Assembly: GCA_032629725.1 (NCBI GenBank)
Contig: JAFEVB010000006.1
Location: forward strand, 124,001-188,000
Length of the DNA: 64,000 nucleotides
Reading direction: 5' to 3'
Source: Gremmenia infestans
Taxonomy: Eukaryota > Ascomycota > Leotiomycetes > Helotiales > Hamatocanthoscyphaceae
Notes under the pieces: model-generated
Told to the model about the DNA's origin: nothing
The model's database searches: none
Seen by the model: only the letters and a program-made list of their open reading frames with translations
In this document: piece by piece, positions 30,031 to 42,373 of the stretch
Layout: each line of letters opens with the position of its first letter
How positions within the stretch are numbered: position 1 is the first letter of the stretch
Made by a program: the position numbers and the translations under genes

Positions 30031-30715
30031 CTTTAATTTAGCTAATCGTAGATGAGGTTAAATTTCTTCTGCGAGAGAATCTCGTCAAGAATTGGTAAAG
30101 CGGAATTGAAGAGAGTGAAGTCATAACGCTGTAAATTTATGGGTTTCTGTTGACTTTTTAGCTCCGAGGTCCAACGCACGTGACCGTCCAGGGTTCACTC
30201 AGACTGCTCTTTGCCCCTTTCCTTTTTCCTTCTTCTTTTCGTGATATTGCACTACAGGGGGGAATCTAGTCAAAGCCCTTAGCATGTGTACAATCTTTGC
30301 TACGTCTATTATAATAGCCAATTAGGCCGAATTGGCGAAATAGGTTTCCAACCCTTACTTGCGTTCTGTTTATATTCTTCATATCAACCTGCATATAATG
30401 TTCGTTCACACTCTTTTATAAGCATCTTCTACAAAGAAATTTAGCCTCCCGAGATGTGAACCTGTCGAGAGCTTAAGGCGGGTACTGGCATTCCCTTCGT
30501 GACACTTGTCACTCGCCGCCCAACCTTCCGAATGTGGATACAAGATCAACAACAGATCAGAGCAGGGCTGAAAGTCAGCGAACCATCTCCTGTTATTGCA
30601 ACCTAGTGGGGCTCCTGCTCAAGTTCGAGAAACTATGGATACGGTGGTAAGATCTGTACTTGTTTTATCATAATTTGCTAAGCCGCTAAACCAGAATACA
30701 CCATATCATATTTCA
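30031..30715. other. Intergenic
   Basis: About 0.7 kb between the Tsc13-like promoter side and the 3' end of an MFS gene. No ORF, RNA or repeat recognised. Confidence 0.5.
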
Positions 30716-33306
30716 TTACATTAATCTTTCCTTCGGATTTCGGATTCCAAGGGGGTTCGCAGCAACTCCATCACGATTTGGAAGCTCCCGATTCGCTTCC
30801 AATATCATATTCTCAGTCTTGTTTCTCTTCTCTCTCATTCTCAACGCCTCTTCATCTCCCCTATTCTTCTTATCATCCACACTCCGCCACTCAAGAAAAA
30901 GGGCACTTATCATCGCTAACCCTGCCATGGGAATAGCAGCAATGAAAACCTTCTGCAGCGCCTTGTTATAGACCTCAATCAGCGCAGGCAGCTGTTCAGC
31001 CGTCACTTTCTTCCGAAATTCGGAAGCACCAGCGTTGATAACCGCTTGCACATCCACTCCCGGCAACATATTACTGCGCCCCGCACTCAGGAGCGAATTC
31101 TGCAGAATTGTGTTCCCTACAGATACAAAGATTGCTCCTCCCAATGACTGAAATGCAACTACAGCTGCGGTTCCGATCGCTACTTCGTTCAAGGGGAGTA
31201 CAATCTGAATAGCTGTAAAACCTTGCTGGATTGCCATGCCTATCCCTAGTGAGGCAAGGATCTCATATCCGATCCATTTGGAAGTGGAAGTCCTCACATC
31301 AATGGTACTCAGCAAGCCGCACCCCACTGTCCCGATCGCACATCCAAGAATAGCTGGGGAAGTGAAGTACCCGTTCTTGGAGACGAAGATTCCTGCTATA
31401 AGAGAGAAAATTGCGTTGGCTGCAACATACGGAATCATATCCACACCTGCTTCAGTGGCTGAATCCCCCTTTATGGCTTGGAACCACATGGGGAGATAGT
31501 ATGTGTGGATCAGAATCGCAGAATAGATGCAGAAGGACATAGCACAGGCTGCTGCTACACTTCTTTGTTTGAGGATTCTGGGTGGCATAAGCGCACCATC
31601 TGCTTTCCACCATTGCCAGACACAGAAGAGTATAAACGTTACTCCGCTGCCTGTCAATAACCCAACTACTTGCGCACTACCCCAGGGCATTTGCTGTTCC
31701 GTGAATTGGAAGGCGAGGAACAGCATGATTGATGCGCCAAGGAGAATCGCGTTACCGAGGAGATCAAGCTCCAGGACACGGTAGAAGAAAGATTTCCCCA
31801 TCAAGGCGTGTTTCCTTGGAGGGTGGAAAAACAAGACCATTGCTGCGACTGTGGTGCCACCAACTGGGAGATTGATGTAAAAACACCATCTCCATGTGAC
31901 TAAATCAGTGAAGACACCTCCAAGCAGCGGGCCCGCCGTTGCTCCCACGCCAAACCTACGAGTCGTTTAGTTTTCAATCCTTTTAGATAGGGAAAATAGA
32001 AATACTCACATCAGCCCTACCACAGCAGTCAACAAAGGTCTTCTCGCCAACGGCACTGCATTCGCGACGACGACAAAACTTCCCGTCAATATACCCGCAC
32101 TGCCCAGCCCGGCAATAGCTCTTCCAATGATCAACGTCACGGAACTGGGAGCGACGCCACAAATCAGGCTCCCCAGCTCGAACAATCCGAGCGCGGTTAA
32201 GTATGACCATTTCATGTTAAACATCATGAAGATGCGGCCATAAAGCGGTTGAAAGGCGGAGGCTGTGAGTAGGTACGCGGATCCGTACCAGCCTATGTCA
32301 TCGTAGGACTTGAACTCGTTGGTGATGTAAGGAATCGCCTAAATGATTTCTCTGTCAATTTCCTATCTTTCGCGGAAAATCCGATCAAGTAGGATTTACC
32401 TACGGTTGTGATGATAGTCCGATCAAGAGATATAAGGAATACGCTCAGCGCGATTCCTGTAATGAGGAAACTTAGCGCCAATGGCTTGGGGTACACGATA
32501 TCATCTTCATCCTTCTCCCCACCTGAGAGTTCCTCCTCTGCGGCCATCTCTAGGCTAGCGCTGGGAGAATTACTGGGATTCCCCTCAGGAATACCTCCAT
32601 TCCCAGCTTCGAGCTTCTTCTCAGGACCACCCGCAAGCGAACCACTTCCCCAGCTCCCCCTCAATGTCGTTCCTCGCGATTCCTCACCACTCATCAACCC
32701 CGGCTCGAAGATCTTAGTCTTGCTCGTGATACTAAGCCCCCTCTTCCCCTCGTGTCTCTGGGCCTCAAATGTAGTGCTCAGTGGCCGAGACGACGGAATC
32801 GGTGATCTTTCGGAGCGGACCTCGGAGCTGTGGTGTGATTTTTTGGAGTTGAAGGATGAATGGGAAGCGAGGAGACGGAGAGGGGGTTTGCTGGCTTCTA
32901 TGGCGCCTTGGAAGAGGGTTTGTAGGTATGGGGTAGGTGATTGTGAGCGGTGTATGGGTGCTCGCATTGACGCATTTCTAGGTGGTATTTGGGGCTGGGA
33001 AAGTGCTGTGTGAGCTGGTTCTGGTGTTTGTATGTCGGTTGTGGTGGGAGGAGGATCTGGTCCATTGGAAGATATGGCTCGTGTGGTTGATGATTCTGCT
33101 TCCGAGGGATCTGTTTCTGGAAGAGTATCCGATGGGAGTGATGATTCTGCTTCCCGGGGGTATGTTTCTTCGGCCATATTCGATGGGGGTAAGGTATCTC
33201 CTTCTCCAAGGCCTCTTTCTTCAATCATATTGGATGGGTTGATAATTCTGTTTGCAGGGGATCCCTTCCTTCCACCATATCGGATATCAAGAAACAGAAC
33301 GAACAA
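30716..33306 (-). CDS. MFS multidrug transporter (DHA2) with long N-terminal tail
   Basis: Predicted 823 residues from ATG 33306, or 797 from the in-frame ATG at 33228. Exons are 33306-32404, 32338-32010 and 31955-30716 (introns 65 and 54 nt); joins read TIITTAIPYITNEF and VGLMFGVGATAGP. The 14-helix DHA2 core starts only at about residue 275. Hallmarks are SLDRTIITTAIP, IGRAIAGLGSAGI and GPLLGGVFTDLVTWRWCF. The preceding ~270 residues are hydrophilic, Ser/Pro/Glu-rich and without recognisable domains, far longer than the usual 40-80. The protein is a probable efflux pump; substrate is unknown. The tail may be regulatory, or the true start may be further in. Confidence 0.85.
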
Positions 33307-34233
33307 ACGAAATATAGGGCAGTGATTAAAGAATAAATATTATCGTACACCTAGTGCTATTCAACCTGGAATCATGAAGCCTCAGAGTGAGTGTGAAGCT
33401 CTTCCCCGGACCAGACTTTGAACACGAAACAAATACACGTGCATCTGTACCAAGCTCACGCTTTCCTAGGCCTCTATCTATCCATTGGACAACACGAGCC
33501 AATAACAAAAAAACAAAAAGCCTATGACAATAGCACACACGAATCTAAGTTCAGGCGACGCATCTCCATCACCATCGACAGTCTAAAGCCTAAAATGGAT
33601 GCGTGGATGCGTTCATCCTACCGGGGTCAACTTATCGCAATGTACCATGTGTAGATCCGCTACTGTACTACTGCTGTACTGTAAGAATATCCATATATTG
33701 ATTGATCCACTATACTACTATCCCGACTAGATTAGGATCCCGCGGCCTACCGGGATGGACGGTCATGATAAGAGAGTGGGAGTCGGGAACAGCAAATCAT
33801 TAACGCTAACGAGGCTAACGCCAGACGGCGTCAGAGGCTTGGGTTCTCAGGGGTGAAGTGGAGTGGAGTGGAGTGGGGTGGGGCTCTTTCGGTGGCTTGC
33901 TGGTGTTGTGGATTGGAGAATTTGAGATAGTACCTTAGGTAGCGTGGGTTTTGGACTCGGAAGGGTTACTTCCCGAGAGAAGAGTGAGAAAGGTTTCTGG
34001 GTTTGTGTGCGTTGTTGCAGATCGGGATGTTTTTTCAGCTTCGTTTTTGAGGTGGAATCAAAGGGGATTTGGGGAGGATATTATAGCGCGCGCATGAATG
34101 GGGTTGGAACACTTGAAAGTGAGTAATATTGCTTTGAGATAGAAGTTAGTTGAAGTTATATTCTCCCAAGCATTCGCTATCGCTATGGTATATAATATCT
34201 AAATATACATTTGTGTCTAAAGAATGTTTCCAT
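33307..34233. other. Intergenic
   Basis: About 0.9 kb with no supported gene. A GGAGTGGAGTGGAGTGGGG microsatellite lies near 33857-33882. It presumably contains the promoter of the DHA2 gene. Confidence 0.5.
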
Positions 34234-35459
34234 CTATAAAATCTGACTCGTCTTAAGATGTGCAAGTTGAGCCAGTGTAGAAATCACGCCCGTAATCCCC
34301 GTCCCATCCGTATGTCTTCCCAGCGCATCGCCTTCAGCCGTAAACTCCATCTCCAACGGATCCTGTCCCTGAGCTGTCAGCGTAGCAGCTACAGCCATAC
34401 CGCGCAGCCGTTCGTTTTCGATCTTTTCCAGATCCCGCAGTTCTTTGCTATCGTCCATCTCGATTCCCGAATCGGAAGACCGGGATGACGCGACACTTGT
34501 AGGATCGCCGTGCAGTTCGAGGGCCTCGTCGAGTGACTTGACGGGTAGCAGGCCGGAGATCTTGAGCATGAGCGCGGGTGAGACGGTTCGGCGTCCTTGC
34601 TTGAACACGCATTTGCTGAGCGCGGTCGCGACTATAGCTTTGTTGCTAAGCGTCTCGTCGGGGTTTGAGACGCTGCTGCTGTGTTTTGACTCTTCACTGC
34701 CGGAGGAGCCTTGTTGGGGATAGAGGGTGTATTTATTTGGCACGACTTTGTCCTTGCGCACGAAATGAGTCAGGATGTAAAACCACTTCTCATCCCATGT
34801 CAAGACTCTGGTCCAGAGCTCATAAGTTTCGTATGGCTTAAGCTCTTTTTTGAAGGAGCAGCTGACTGCGCCGAGGGCGAGGCCGAAGAGGGGCTCTTTC
34901 GAACCGTTCAAGGCTGCTGTTCCGCCACGGAAGTGTTCGAGGCCTGTGGAGAATAGAGTACACACGAGATGCGTACGGGCGACATCGAGATCCGAGAAGT
35001 AAGAAGAATTGGATTCTAAAAGCGTCGGTTAGAATAATCTTGGACGGTAGTGGTGGAAGGACATACTGTGTAGATTGAAGTCGATTTCCATGATTGGGGC
35101 ATGATTGGTTGTGATCAAAGGCTGGAATATATGTTTCCATGTCACAGGCACTTTCGGTCTTTGACTCCGACAGGCAAATCTAAAGGCGTTGACTATCCGG
35201 AGCTGAAAAATCAGATTAGAAGATGAACGGAATCGAGGGTTCGTTGCATACTCACATGCCACATTAAGGGAATATTCTTAAGGTTCCCAAGTACAAGGAG
35301 GGCGACCAGCAGCCTCCATATTGTCACGAATGACCATAAATATGATAGAACATCTGCTGGTTGAATGGAACAGCTGAGGGAATTCGAAGCATCACTTCCA
35401 TTCAAGCTCAGGTAAGGCACGCAGACCTGATAAGGGACTGAATTATTAAGCGCGGCCAT
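34234..35459 (-). CDS. THEM6-like hotdog-fold (thioesterase superfamily) protein
   Basis: Predicted 373-residue protein with an N-terminal membrane segment (FVTIWRLLVALLVLGNL) and a 4HBT/hotdog domain. Exons are 35459-35256, 35202-35067 and 35015-34234 (introns 53 and 51 nt). Joins read LMWHLRIVNAFRF and FNLHKSNSSYFSDLDVAR. The segment SNSSYFSDLDVARTHLVC is the diagnostic THEM6-type start of the hotdog domain, followed by GAVSCSFKKELKPYETYELW. THEM6 proteins are ER-anchored and linked to lipid homeostasis, but catalytic activity is not firmly established. The C-terminal third is an acidic, Ser-rich tail. Proximity to ELO and Tsc13-like genes supports a fatty-acyl context. Confidence 0.78.
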
Positions 35460-35625
35460 TGTGATGCATCAAAAGAAGAAGAGAATTAAGTAGTATCCTG
35501 GTTAGAATTGTGGGATGTTCTGATATCTGGAAGAAATGATACGATTCCTGAAACATGGAGAGTTGTATTGCGGGCCTTTGAACATGTATATGTTATCAAT
35601 CACTTAGAAGATACATTATACACCG

Positions 35626-36177
35626 TCATTTGGCCAGTAAACGACCGCTCCAACGGGTGCACAATGAAGCACCCCAATTCGCCTCATCATTTCCCGTTGC
35701 GTAAAATAACTTTTTAGGTGCAGTGTTGACAGTGCCGATCCTACTGTTCGGGTTTAAGCACATGTCCCCAGGGCAGCAACAGAGTGCGTCGTTGACACAT
35801 CTTGCTTTCCCAAAAATGGAACTATCCCCACCCGCGGGATCGGACTTCCGAATCTTCCATACTTCAGAATAAGCGCTAGACTTTGTAGTATCAAGCGTCT
35901 GGACCAGAGGTAAGGGTTTTGATGACCCCAACGTATTGGCATATGAGTCGCCGATAAGAGCGTTGCTTATGAAGCCATGACAAAATTCTAAAGCGTTTGC
36001 AGATGGAAGCTCCTTCCCGTAGAAGCTTGATCCTTCATTCGCGGAGCAATACGGATCTATTTTGATAGCATATTGTAATGATTGGTCTTGAAACCCCGAA
36101 CTACAGAAATGTGGATATGTAGACAGGGCCCTATGCTGGGTCCACAATACAAGAAATTTAACCTTCATGTCCAGCAT
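35626..36177 (-). CDS. Unrecognised Cys-containing protein, start unresolved
   Basis: A 183-codon frame that stays open for about 90 bases upstream without an ATG, so the 5' end is probably a spliced exon. It has nine cysteines, including a LCCCPGDMCL cluster, and ends SLCTRWSGRLLAK. A short ATG frame at 36399-36367 (MGTLLFVTFVA, signal-peptide-like) ending at a GTGAGG donor is a candidate first exon, but the phases do not join cleanly with the obvious acceptors. No family recognised. Secretion is therefore only a guess. It is the same strand as, and 166 bp upstream of, the THEM6-like gene. Confidence 0.4.
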   Translation of the reverse strand: MLDMKVKFLVLWTQHRALSTYPHFCSSGFQDQSLQYAIKIDPYCSANEGSSFYGKELPSANALEFCHGFISNALIGDSYANTLGSSKPLPLVQTLDTTKSSAYSEVWKIRKSDPAGGDSSIFGKARCVNDALCCCPGDMCLNPNSRIGTVNTAPKKLFYATGNDEANWGASLCTRWSGRLLAK

Positions 36178-36399
36178 TTGATCGCCGTCATGGTGCAGAT
36201 TAGATTGAGTAGATGCCAGGCTGGGGAAAACTGTACAGTGTGTAGATAGAAGTAGTTGCAGACAATAAATTGATTTGAAACGTGGACCCTTGAAAGACTA
36301 TCAAGTGTTATCAACGCCTTCAACGTCAGAACGCCCAGCCCATCTTTTGAGCCTCTACGCCCTCACCGCCACGAACGTCACAAAGAGCAACGTTCCCAT

Positions 36400-37706
36400 A
36401 AACTAAAACAGTATTGCCACGGCACTAAAACTTAGAAATCAAGATCTCAAGAACTGGTACAGGTACACGTGGATACGCTCTTGCACATGGACCATTTAAG
36501 AAAAGGCTGAGAAGACGAGAGCTGAAAACGCAGATCAACTAGTAGACGAAAGAATTTAGATATGGATAGAAACCCAATGGGGAATTCTAGGACAAGCGCT
36601 CCACTTAGGTTCTGAAGTACGCAAGTTGGCGGTGCGGAATCCGTGCCTATGTTGCAGTGACCGCCGAATGAAGCCGTCGGCATGCCCATGCCATGCCGAG
36701 TCCTACTAGATGTCTAGGGCCTAGGCTACTTACTGTACGCAGATTGAAGAGAAGATCTTTCATTAGTCGAACTTGTAAGCATCGATTCGATATACGGCAT
36801 GGTCGTGGTATGCGTCTGCGAGCCGCATGTGGGAGTGACGTGGAAGCGTGGTAGATCTGGAAGGAGAGATGGATATTTGAGATCTCTACTAGTGGAGAAG
36901 AAAAGTACGAAGTAGATCCAAGAGTCATGGCCCGTGTGGATCTAGTAGATTAATTATTCAGCCCTCTCCCTCTCCCTCTCCTCTCCATCTCGTCGCCAAG
37001 ACGCTAGCTATCTATATCTCTGCAGAATATTCGAATATTTAGGTTACATCGGCTATTTGGCACTAGTAGCGTAGCCTCCTTGTAGGGATTTTCTACTCAC
37101 CACCTCATCTTTCTTTTAGGAAGGCTGACAATACTGTGTTTACTCCATAATTGATTATTCTGCACCAATTACAGAGCTCATATCCAACGAGAGTTAAAGC
37201 TTCAGCTAAGAAGTTTCACTGCAAGATTGGATTAAGCCTTGGCTGCCCGTTTCGGTGTAAAGGTTATTGCAAACTCGACCTATCGTTCCCTTGCTGTCCA
37301 TCGTCATCGCCCTCTTGTATGTCAAGGGTTAGTAAGCTCATGCGATGTTGATCATCAAATAAAACTAGAGACCGTCCACACCCTGCAGGCCCACAGGGAC
37401 CGTACGGAGCACCAAGCATCCGCGTCCACGTCTTGCGCGATACTTCGTAAAAGGACTTTACGAAGTATTATCGACCAAACGGTTCAGGATGTCCCCTCAA
37501 GTTAGAGATTCCCGACCACGTCAATTTCAAGCAGAAAAACATCCAGGCGGAAAAGTGTCAATTCACAATATTGTCAAAATTTTCTCTTTTCAAATGTCTT
37601 TAGTAAATTCATTATGTTCATGTAATTATTACTTCAAATACATGCTTCTATATTACTGGCCCTCAAATACCATATCTTTGACATTTCAGAAATAGCCTCA
37701 AGGAGT
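36400..37706. other. Intergenic, with a perfect hairpin
   Basis: No supported gene. Contains a CTCCCTCTCCCTCTC run near 36963-36984 and the 12-bp-stem inverted repeat annotated separately at 37440-37468. Short plus-strand frames at 37151-37505 show no family resemblance. Confidence 0.5.
37440..37468. repeat. Perfect 12-bp inverted repeat, 5-nt loop
   Basis: ATACTTCGTAAA, then AGGAC, then TTTACGAAGTAT. It is a perfect stem and the tightest palindrome I noticed in the gene-free spacers. It lies about 240 bp from the ELO stop codon. No run of T follows, and termination by hairpin is not a nuclear fungal mechanism, so function is unknown. Confidence 0.7.
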
Positions 37707-38884
37707 TCATACAAATGGCCTCCTCGAGCTAATGTTATGCATTCCCTCGTTAGCAGCTTTTACTGCTTGCGTGGCCTTTTCCGCTGTCTCTTTCATCATT
37801 GGCACTTCCGTCTTTTCCATCTTCCGTTCAGCTTGTCCAGCAATCTTCGCAGCCGTACGGCGAGTAGACCTCTTCCTGTAGGTGGCAATATAGAACGAGA
37901 TGAAGAGCACCAAGTAGGAACTCAGAATAACAACTCCGGCAACGGCGGCGGCCGGGTGACCCGCGCAGGTGCCAACGTGTGGGAGATATGGGGCGTAAGT
38001 GCTAGTGAAATAATCCCAAGATGCGAAATAAACGAAACCTTAGTTTGTTGTCAGCATTTGAATCGGAAATGTATGAGGGGTTTCACATACCCAAGTCAAT
38101 AACAAATTGGAAGATCTGGAGTCTGGTAATCCACTCTTTCCAAGAAACTTTAATACCGCGAGCGCTCTGAAAGTAATACCAATACATGACAACATGCACT
38201 GTCAAGTTCAATGTAATTGGAACCCATGATACTGAGGTACTCCCAATGAGTTGGGTGTAGCAAAGTAATGCTGTGGCTGGGTGATGATAGCAATGAAGGA
38301 ACGCTATGTATTGGTGAGCAATGCTCCTTCTGAAATTCCAGTTGGTGAAAGCTTACTGAGGGGCTTCTTCTTCACCATCAAAAAGACAGTATCAATCAAT
38401 TCCACATATTTTGTCAAGTAGTTCAACTGTAACAAGTTAGGTCTGCGTATCTCATACCATGTAAACAACTTACATAGTATAAGACTACTAATGGCTGAGT
38501 CCATCCGCTAGCACCGCAGATATTCTCGTATAGGCCACCTGCCCAGAGTGTGGGAATAAGCTGGTCCGCGAAAAGTACCAGCAATGCACCGCTGATGGCC
38601 GTCAACATAAAGTTGTGAGCCTTGAACAGACCGTTCAACTTGAGAGGTTCTCGGTTGCGCATGATTTCTCTGCCGCCAAAGATGACGGCAAGATATGTCA
38701 CTATGATTACAGTCGTTTCAGTGAAAGTTGACAGAGGAGTTTCTCCCGCCACGAATTTGAAGTCTTTCGCGGGGTATCCCATAATTGAGGTCCATAGCTT
38801 GTCGAAATTTGCCCATGGAGAGGCACTGATTTGGATCGGCTTTGAAAGCACTGGGCTATGAGAAAGGAAGTTGGCCTGGGACAT
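37707..38884 (-). CDS. ELO-family very-long-chain fatty acid elongase
   Basis: Predicted 341-residue multi-pass ER condensing enzyme (3-ketoacyl-CoA synthase of the ELO type). Exons are 38884-38474, 38426-38357, 38303-38091 and 38038-37707, with introns of 47, 53 and 52 nt. Spliced motifs include YYLNYLTKYVELIDTVFLM, KKKPLTFLHCYHHPAT (catalytic H-x-x-H-H box) and HVVMYWYYFQSA. The order and spacing match yeast Elo2/Elo3. The C-terminal Lys/Arg-rich tail fits ER retention. With the Tsc13-like gene 8 kb away, two of the four elongation-cycle enzymes are in this window. Confidence 0.92.
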
Positions 38885-40369
38885 GGTGAAGGTTGGCTTA
38901 GTGTATTATAGGCACAAAGCAAGGTGTTTGGAAAAGAAGAGCAAAATATCAAATAGTTTTTGAACTGGTTTGCAATCCTTCTTATCATGGACAGCTTTAT
39001 CTCTCCAAAGCTTGAAGGCAGGGGTCTTAATTTAATGTTGCTTCAGCTATTGTGGGTAAGAGAAGATCAATTCTTAGATCGGAAGAAACTGTCTGATGTG
39101 TATGTTCATTGTAGCCACATTCGTCATAGGCTTCTCAAATTGATACTCAATTTACCTCTTCTCTGGAACTTGACAACTCCGACACTCTAATTTTTGGGAC
39201 ATGGGTACCATTACCATTGAATCTCAGGAACAACCCGACGCATGTAGATTACCGTAATAGCTATAAACCCTGCCAGAACCATAGACTAAGAGGTAGATCA
39301 ACGAAGGTCTTCAAAATATATTCAAATCACTTAAAAATAAATGGGTACTCGTGCATCTTCCCCATAGAAAGATGCAACAATGGCAGGCACAGAGAGTGGG
39401 GCCGCTACTAATAACGAGCCGCCTAGCCGCCTTTTCCGAAGTAGGTAAAGTCTACAAAGGCTTTATCTTCTGGAGTAAAAGCCGAAAAATCTAGCTAAAT
39501 TATTAGCCTTATTTGTGATAATTAATAACGAATAACAACTAAGCCTCACCGTGCTTAAGTGCCGATCTTTAACATACGCTTTATTAGTACTGACCAATTA
39601 GACTCACAACGTTCCTATTACCTATACTTTCTACGCTGAACCCGAAATTTATTATATTGGCCTCCATGTTAAACTTCGCAAACGGAGCGATCTTCTTCTC
39701 CCGCTCTGCTGCCAACACCGTGCATAGCTGAAAACCCAACCCACCAGCGTTCGGCGACCAAAACCTTTCCTGGAACTGGGTTGGACTTCGCGAGCATCCG
39801 TAGCGTATCATACCTGTCGATCTCTTTACATCATCAATCTAACCGCGTCTCATGTCAGTATTGTTTGTATTATTTGTTCAAACTACTAGTGTCATTCTCC
39901 ATATAATATTGCATTTCGCTTATACCTATCTATATTTGTCAAGCAAGTATACGTGTCAGCTAGGCTCGGCAAATATACCAGCTTCCGCGCCGAACTTTCG
40001 TCTCAGTTGCGTCATATCAGACATAAAAGTAGGAAGGGTGAAATAGACCATTCTATTTCTCGGAATCCACCCAGTACGCTTGAGTTAGCCATCAAAGATC
40101 TGCCGATCTCTACAATGTGGAGCTGGAGAAGAACTTATTCACATGTAATATTTCAAGCACACTACAACTAATATGGAGAGCTAAGGTGAGGATCTTCTTG
40201 AATATCGATTGGGATATTAACTCCGTACATACCCGCAAGTTGTTGTACTAGATCCTTATGAATTCGTGGAGTCTATAACTCTGCCGTCTGTCTTATCTAC
40301 TGCAAAATCCTCTCAAACTTGTTTCAACCTCTTTGTATCTTGTACTGACCTTCTCAATATCTGGTCAAC
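38885..40369. other. Intergenic
   Basis: About 1.5 kb between the divergent ELO and P450 genes. AT-rich at 39480-39640. No gene, tRNA or repeat recognised; AACTCCGTACATACC near 40219 resembles the recurring TACGGAGTA motif. Confidence 0.5.
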
Positions 40370-41998
40370 ATGGCACAATTCGGACTTCTCCATCTAATTG
40401 GAGCTGCCACAATAGTTGCATTTTTTATCTCCAAAACAACATCTTCTCCACTGGTTCAAATTCTCCCCTGGGTCTACTTAGCTACTATACCAGCTTATGT
40501 CGTTTTATACTTGTCTTACATCTACCCATTCTACATTTCCGAGCTCCGACATGTACCAACAGTTCCCGGTTTCCCACTTTGGGGCGCGTTCTTCGAAATC
40601 ATTACCTCTGAATGCGGTGTTCCTCAACGAAGATGGCATGAAGAACATGGTCCGATCATCCGGTACTTCTTTCCATTTGGCGCCGAACGTCTCGCGATTG
40701 CGGACGACAAGGCTATTCATCAGATGACCGTCAAGAATCCTTACAACTATCCTAAGCCGGTCCGCGCGAAGCTTTGGATGGTTCGGATTCTCGGCGAGGG
40801 CGTCCTTCTTGCTGAGGGCAATGAGCATGTTCACCAGCGCAAAGCACTCGCGCCTGGATTCTCAATTGGATCAATCCGAGCTCTATCTCCTGTTTTCTGG
40901 CAAAAATCGCTTCTCCTATCCAAGCTCTGGAGAGAAGAAATGGCAGAAGCACGTGTCACAACGAAATGCTTTGAAGTCCTTGAGTGGCTCAATCGCACCA
41001 CCTTGGATATCATCGGACAAGCTGGTTTCGGAACGGATATCAATTCTCTCGAGAACCCAGAAGTGCCAATTCGTGAGGCTTATCGTCTTGTTTTCGCCTT
41101 CGACATCGGATCCCGAATCCTTCACGGCTTGCAAGCATTTATCCCAAGTACCAAATACATCCCCGCCAAAATGAATCGCGACATGGAAGCCGCTCGAAAT
41201 ATTATTTTGGACACGGCTACTAACATCATCACCGAGAAAGAAGGCCAAGCAGCCGCCCACACTTCACACAAGGATATCATCGCGCTTATCTCAAAAGACA
41301 ACCTGAAGATGAAGGAAGCCGGCGAGGAGGGACTTTCCTTTGAGACAATGCGCGACCAAGTGATGACCTTCCTCGGCGCCGGCCACGACACAACCGCCAC
41401 CGGCGTCGCATGGACACTCCACCTGCTCTCCAAAAACCCCGCCATCAAATCCAAGCTCCGCGAAGAAATCAGAGCCTACATGCCCTTCCTCTTCGACCCC
41501 GCTACGCGCTACGACCCAGCCGAACTCGCCAAGGTGGACGCGGACCAGCTTCCATATCTAGACAACGTATGCCGCGAATCTCTGAGATATATCCCACCAA
41601 TTCCCATGACAGTACGAGAGTCGATCGCGGACGACATGCTAGGGCCATACAAGGTTCCAGCTGGGACTGTGATCTACGTCTTGGCCAATGCCATCAACAG
41701 ACTGACGACGTATTGGGGTCCCACAGCTAACGAGTTCAACCCTGATCGGTGGGACAACTTGCCCGAGACGTATACGACGAACGCATTCATGACTTTCTTA
41801 CAAGGGCCGAGGGGATGCGTCGGGCGCAAATTCGCGGAGACGGAGATGAAGGTTTTGCTGTGTTGCTTGTTGAGTATGTTTGAATTTGCACGTGATGAGA
41901 CAGTGGCAGACCCAGAGACTTTGAAAATGTGGAGGCTGGTGTTGAGGCCGCGAGATGGAGTTAGTTTGAAGACTACGTTGTTGGATCCTTCGTGTTGA
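40370..41998 (+). CDS. Cytochrome P450 monooxygenase
   Basis: Predicted 542-residue intronless class II P450, ER-anchored by two N-terminal hydrophobic segments. The I-helix oxygen-binding motif is GAGHDTTATGVAW, the K-helix ExxR is in ESLRYIPP, the PERF region is FNPDRW, and the heme-Cys loop is FLQGPRGCVGRKFAE. All catalytic signatures are intact. Substrate specificity cannot be read from sequence. It is neither obviously a CYP51 nor CYP61 housekeeping enzyme. Neighbours are an ELO elongase and a CYP52-type P450, which makes a fatty-acyl or hydrocarbon substrate a reasonable guess. Confidence 0.92.
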   Translation: MAQFGLLHLIGAATIVAFFISKTTSSPLVQILPWVYLATIPAYVVLYLSYIYPFYISELRHVPTVPGFPLWGAFFEIITSECGVPQRRWHEEHGPIIRYFFPFGAERLAIADDKAIHQMTVKNPYNYPKPVRAKLWMVRILGEGVLLAEGNEHVHQRKALAPGFSIGSIRALSPVFWQKSLLLSKLWREEMAEARVTTKCFEVLEWLNRTTLDIIGQAGFGTDINSLENPEVPIREAYRLVFAFDIGSRILHGLQAFIPSTKYIPAKMNRDMEAARNIILDTATNIITEKEGQAAAHTSHKDIIALISKDNLKMKEAGEEGLSFETMRDQVMTFLGAGHDTTATGVAWTLHLLSKNPAIKSKLREEIRAYMPFLFDPATRYDPAELAKVDADQLPYLDNVCRESLRYIPPIPMTVRESIADDMLGPYKVPAGTVIYVLANAINRLTTYWGPTANEFNPDRWDNLPETYTTNAFMTFLQGPRGCVGRKFAETEMKVLLCCLLSMFEFARDETVADPETLKMWRLVLRPRDGVSLKTTLLDPSC

Positions 41999-42373
41999 TA
42001 ATCGTCTGTGGGAAGGAGAAGTATACTCTTAGAGGTAGAGTTTAATATTGTGGTATTTTCTATAGATTAGAATTGAAAGTTTCTTAGACTTAATGCTTGC
42101 AAATCTTTCATCACTACTCTTTTGCTTACATCTCAAATGGGGTGGTCAGTTACAATTACATTTCTGAAACACAACCACTTCTGAAGCACTTTGATCTCTT
42201 GAAGTGTAGTAGTCATTTATAATTATAGTTCCAATGAATATGACCCCTTCCTCCAGTCTCTTTGACCTCAGTGATTTATTACAATTACAATCCTATAAAA
42301 AGCCAACGCATTTCTACTCCATACTGCCTTCTCAAAACCCAAATCAGATCTTGTCATGTGACAACCACCTTGA

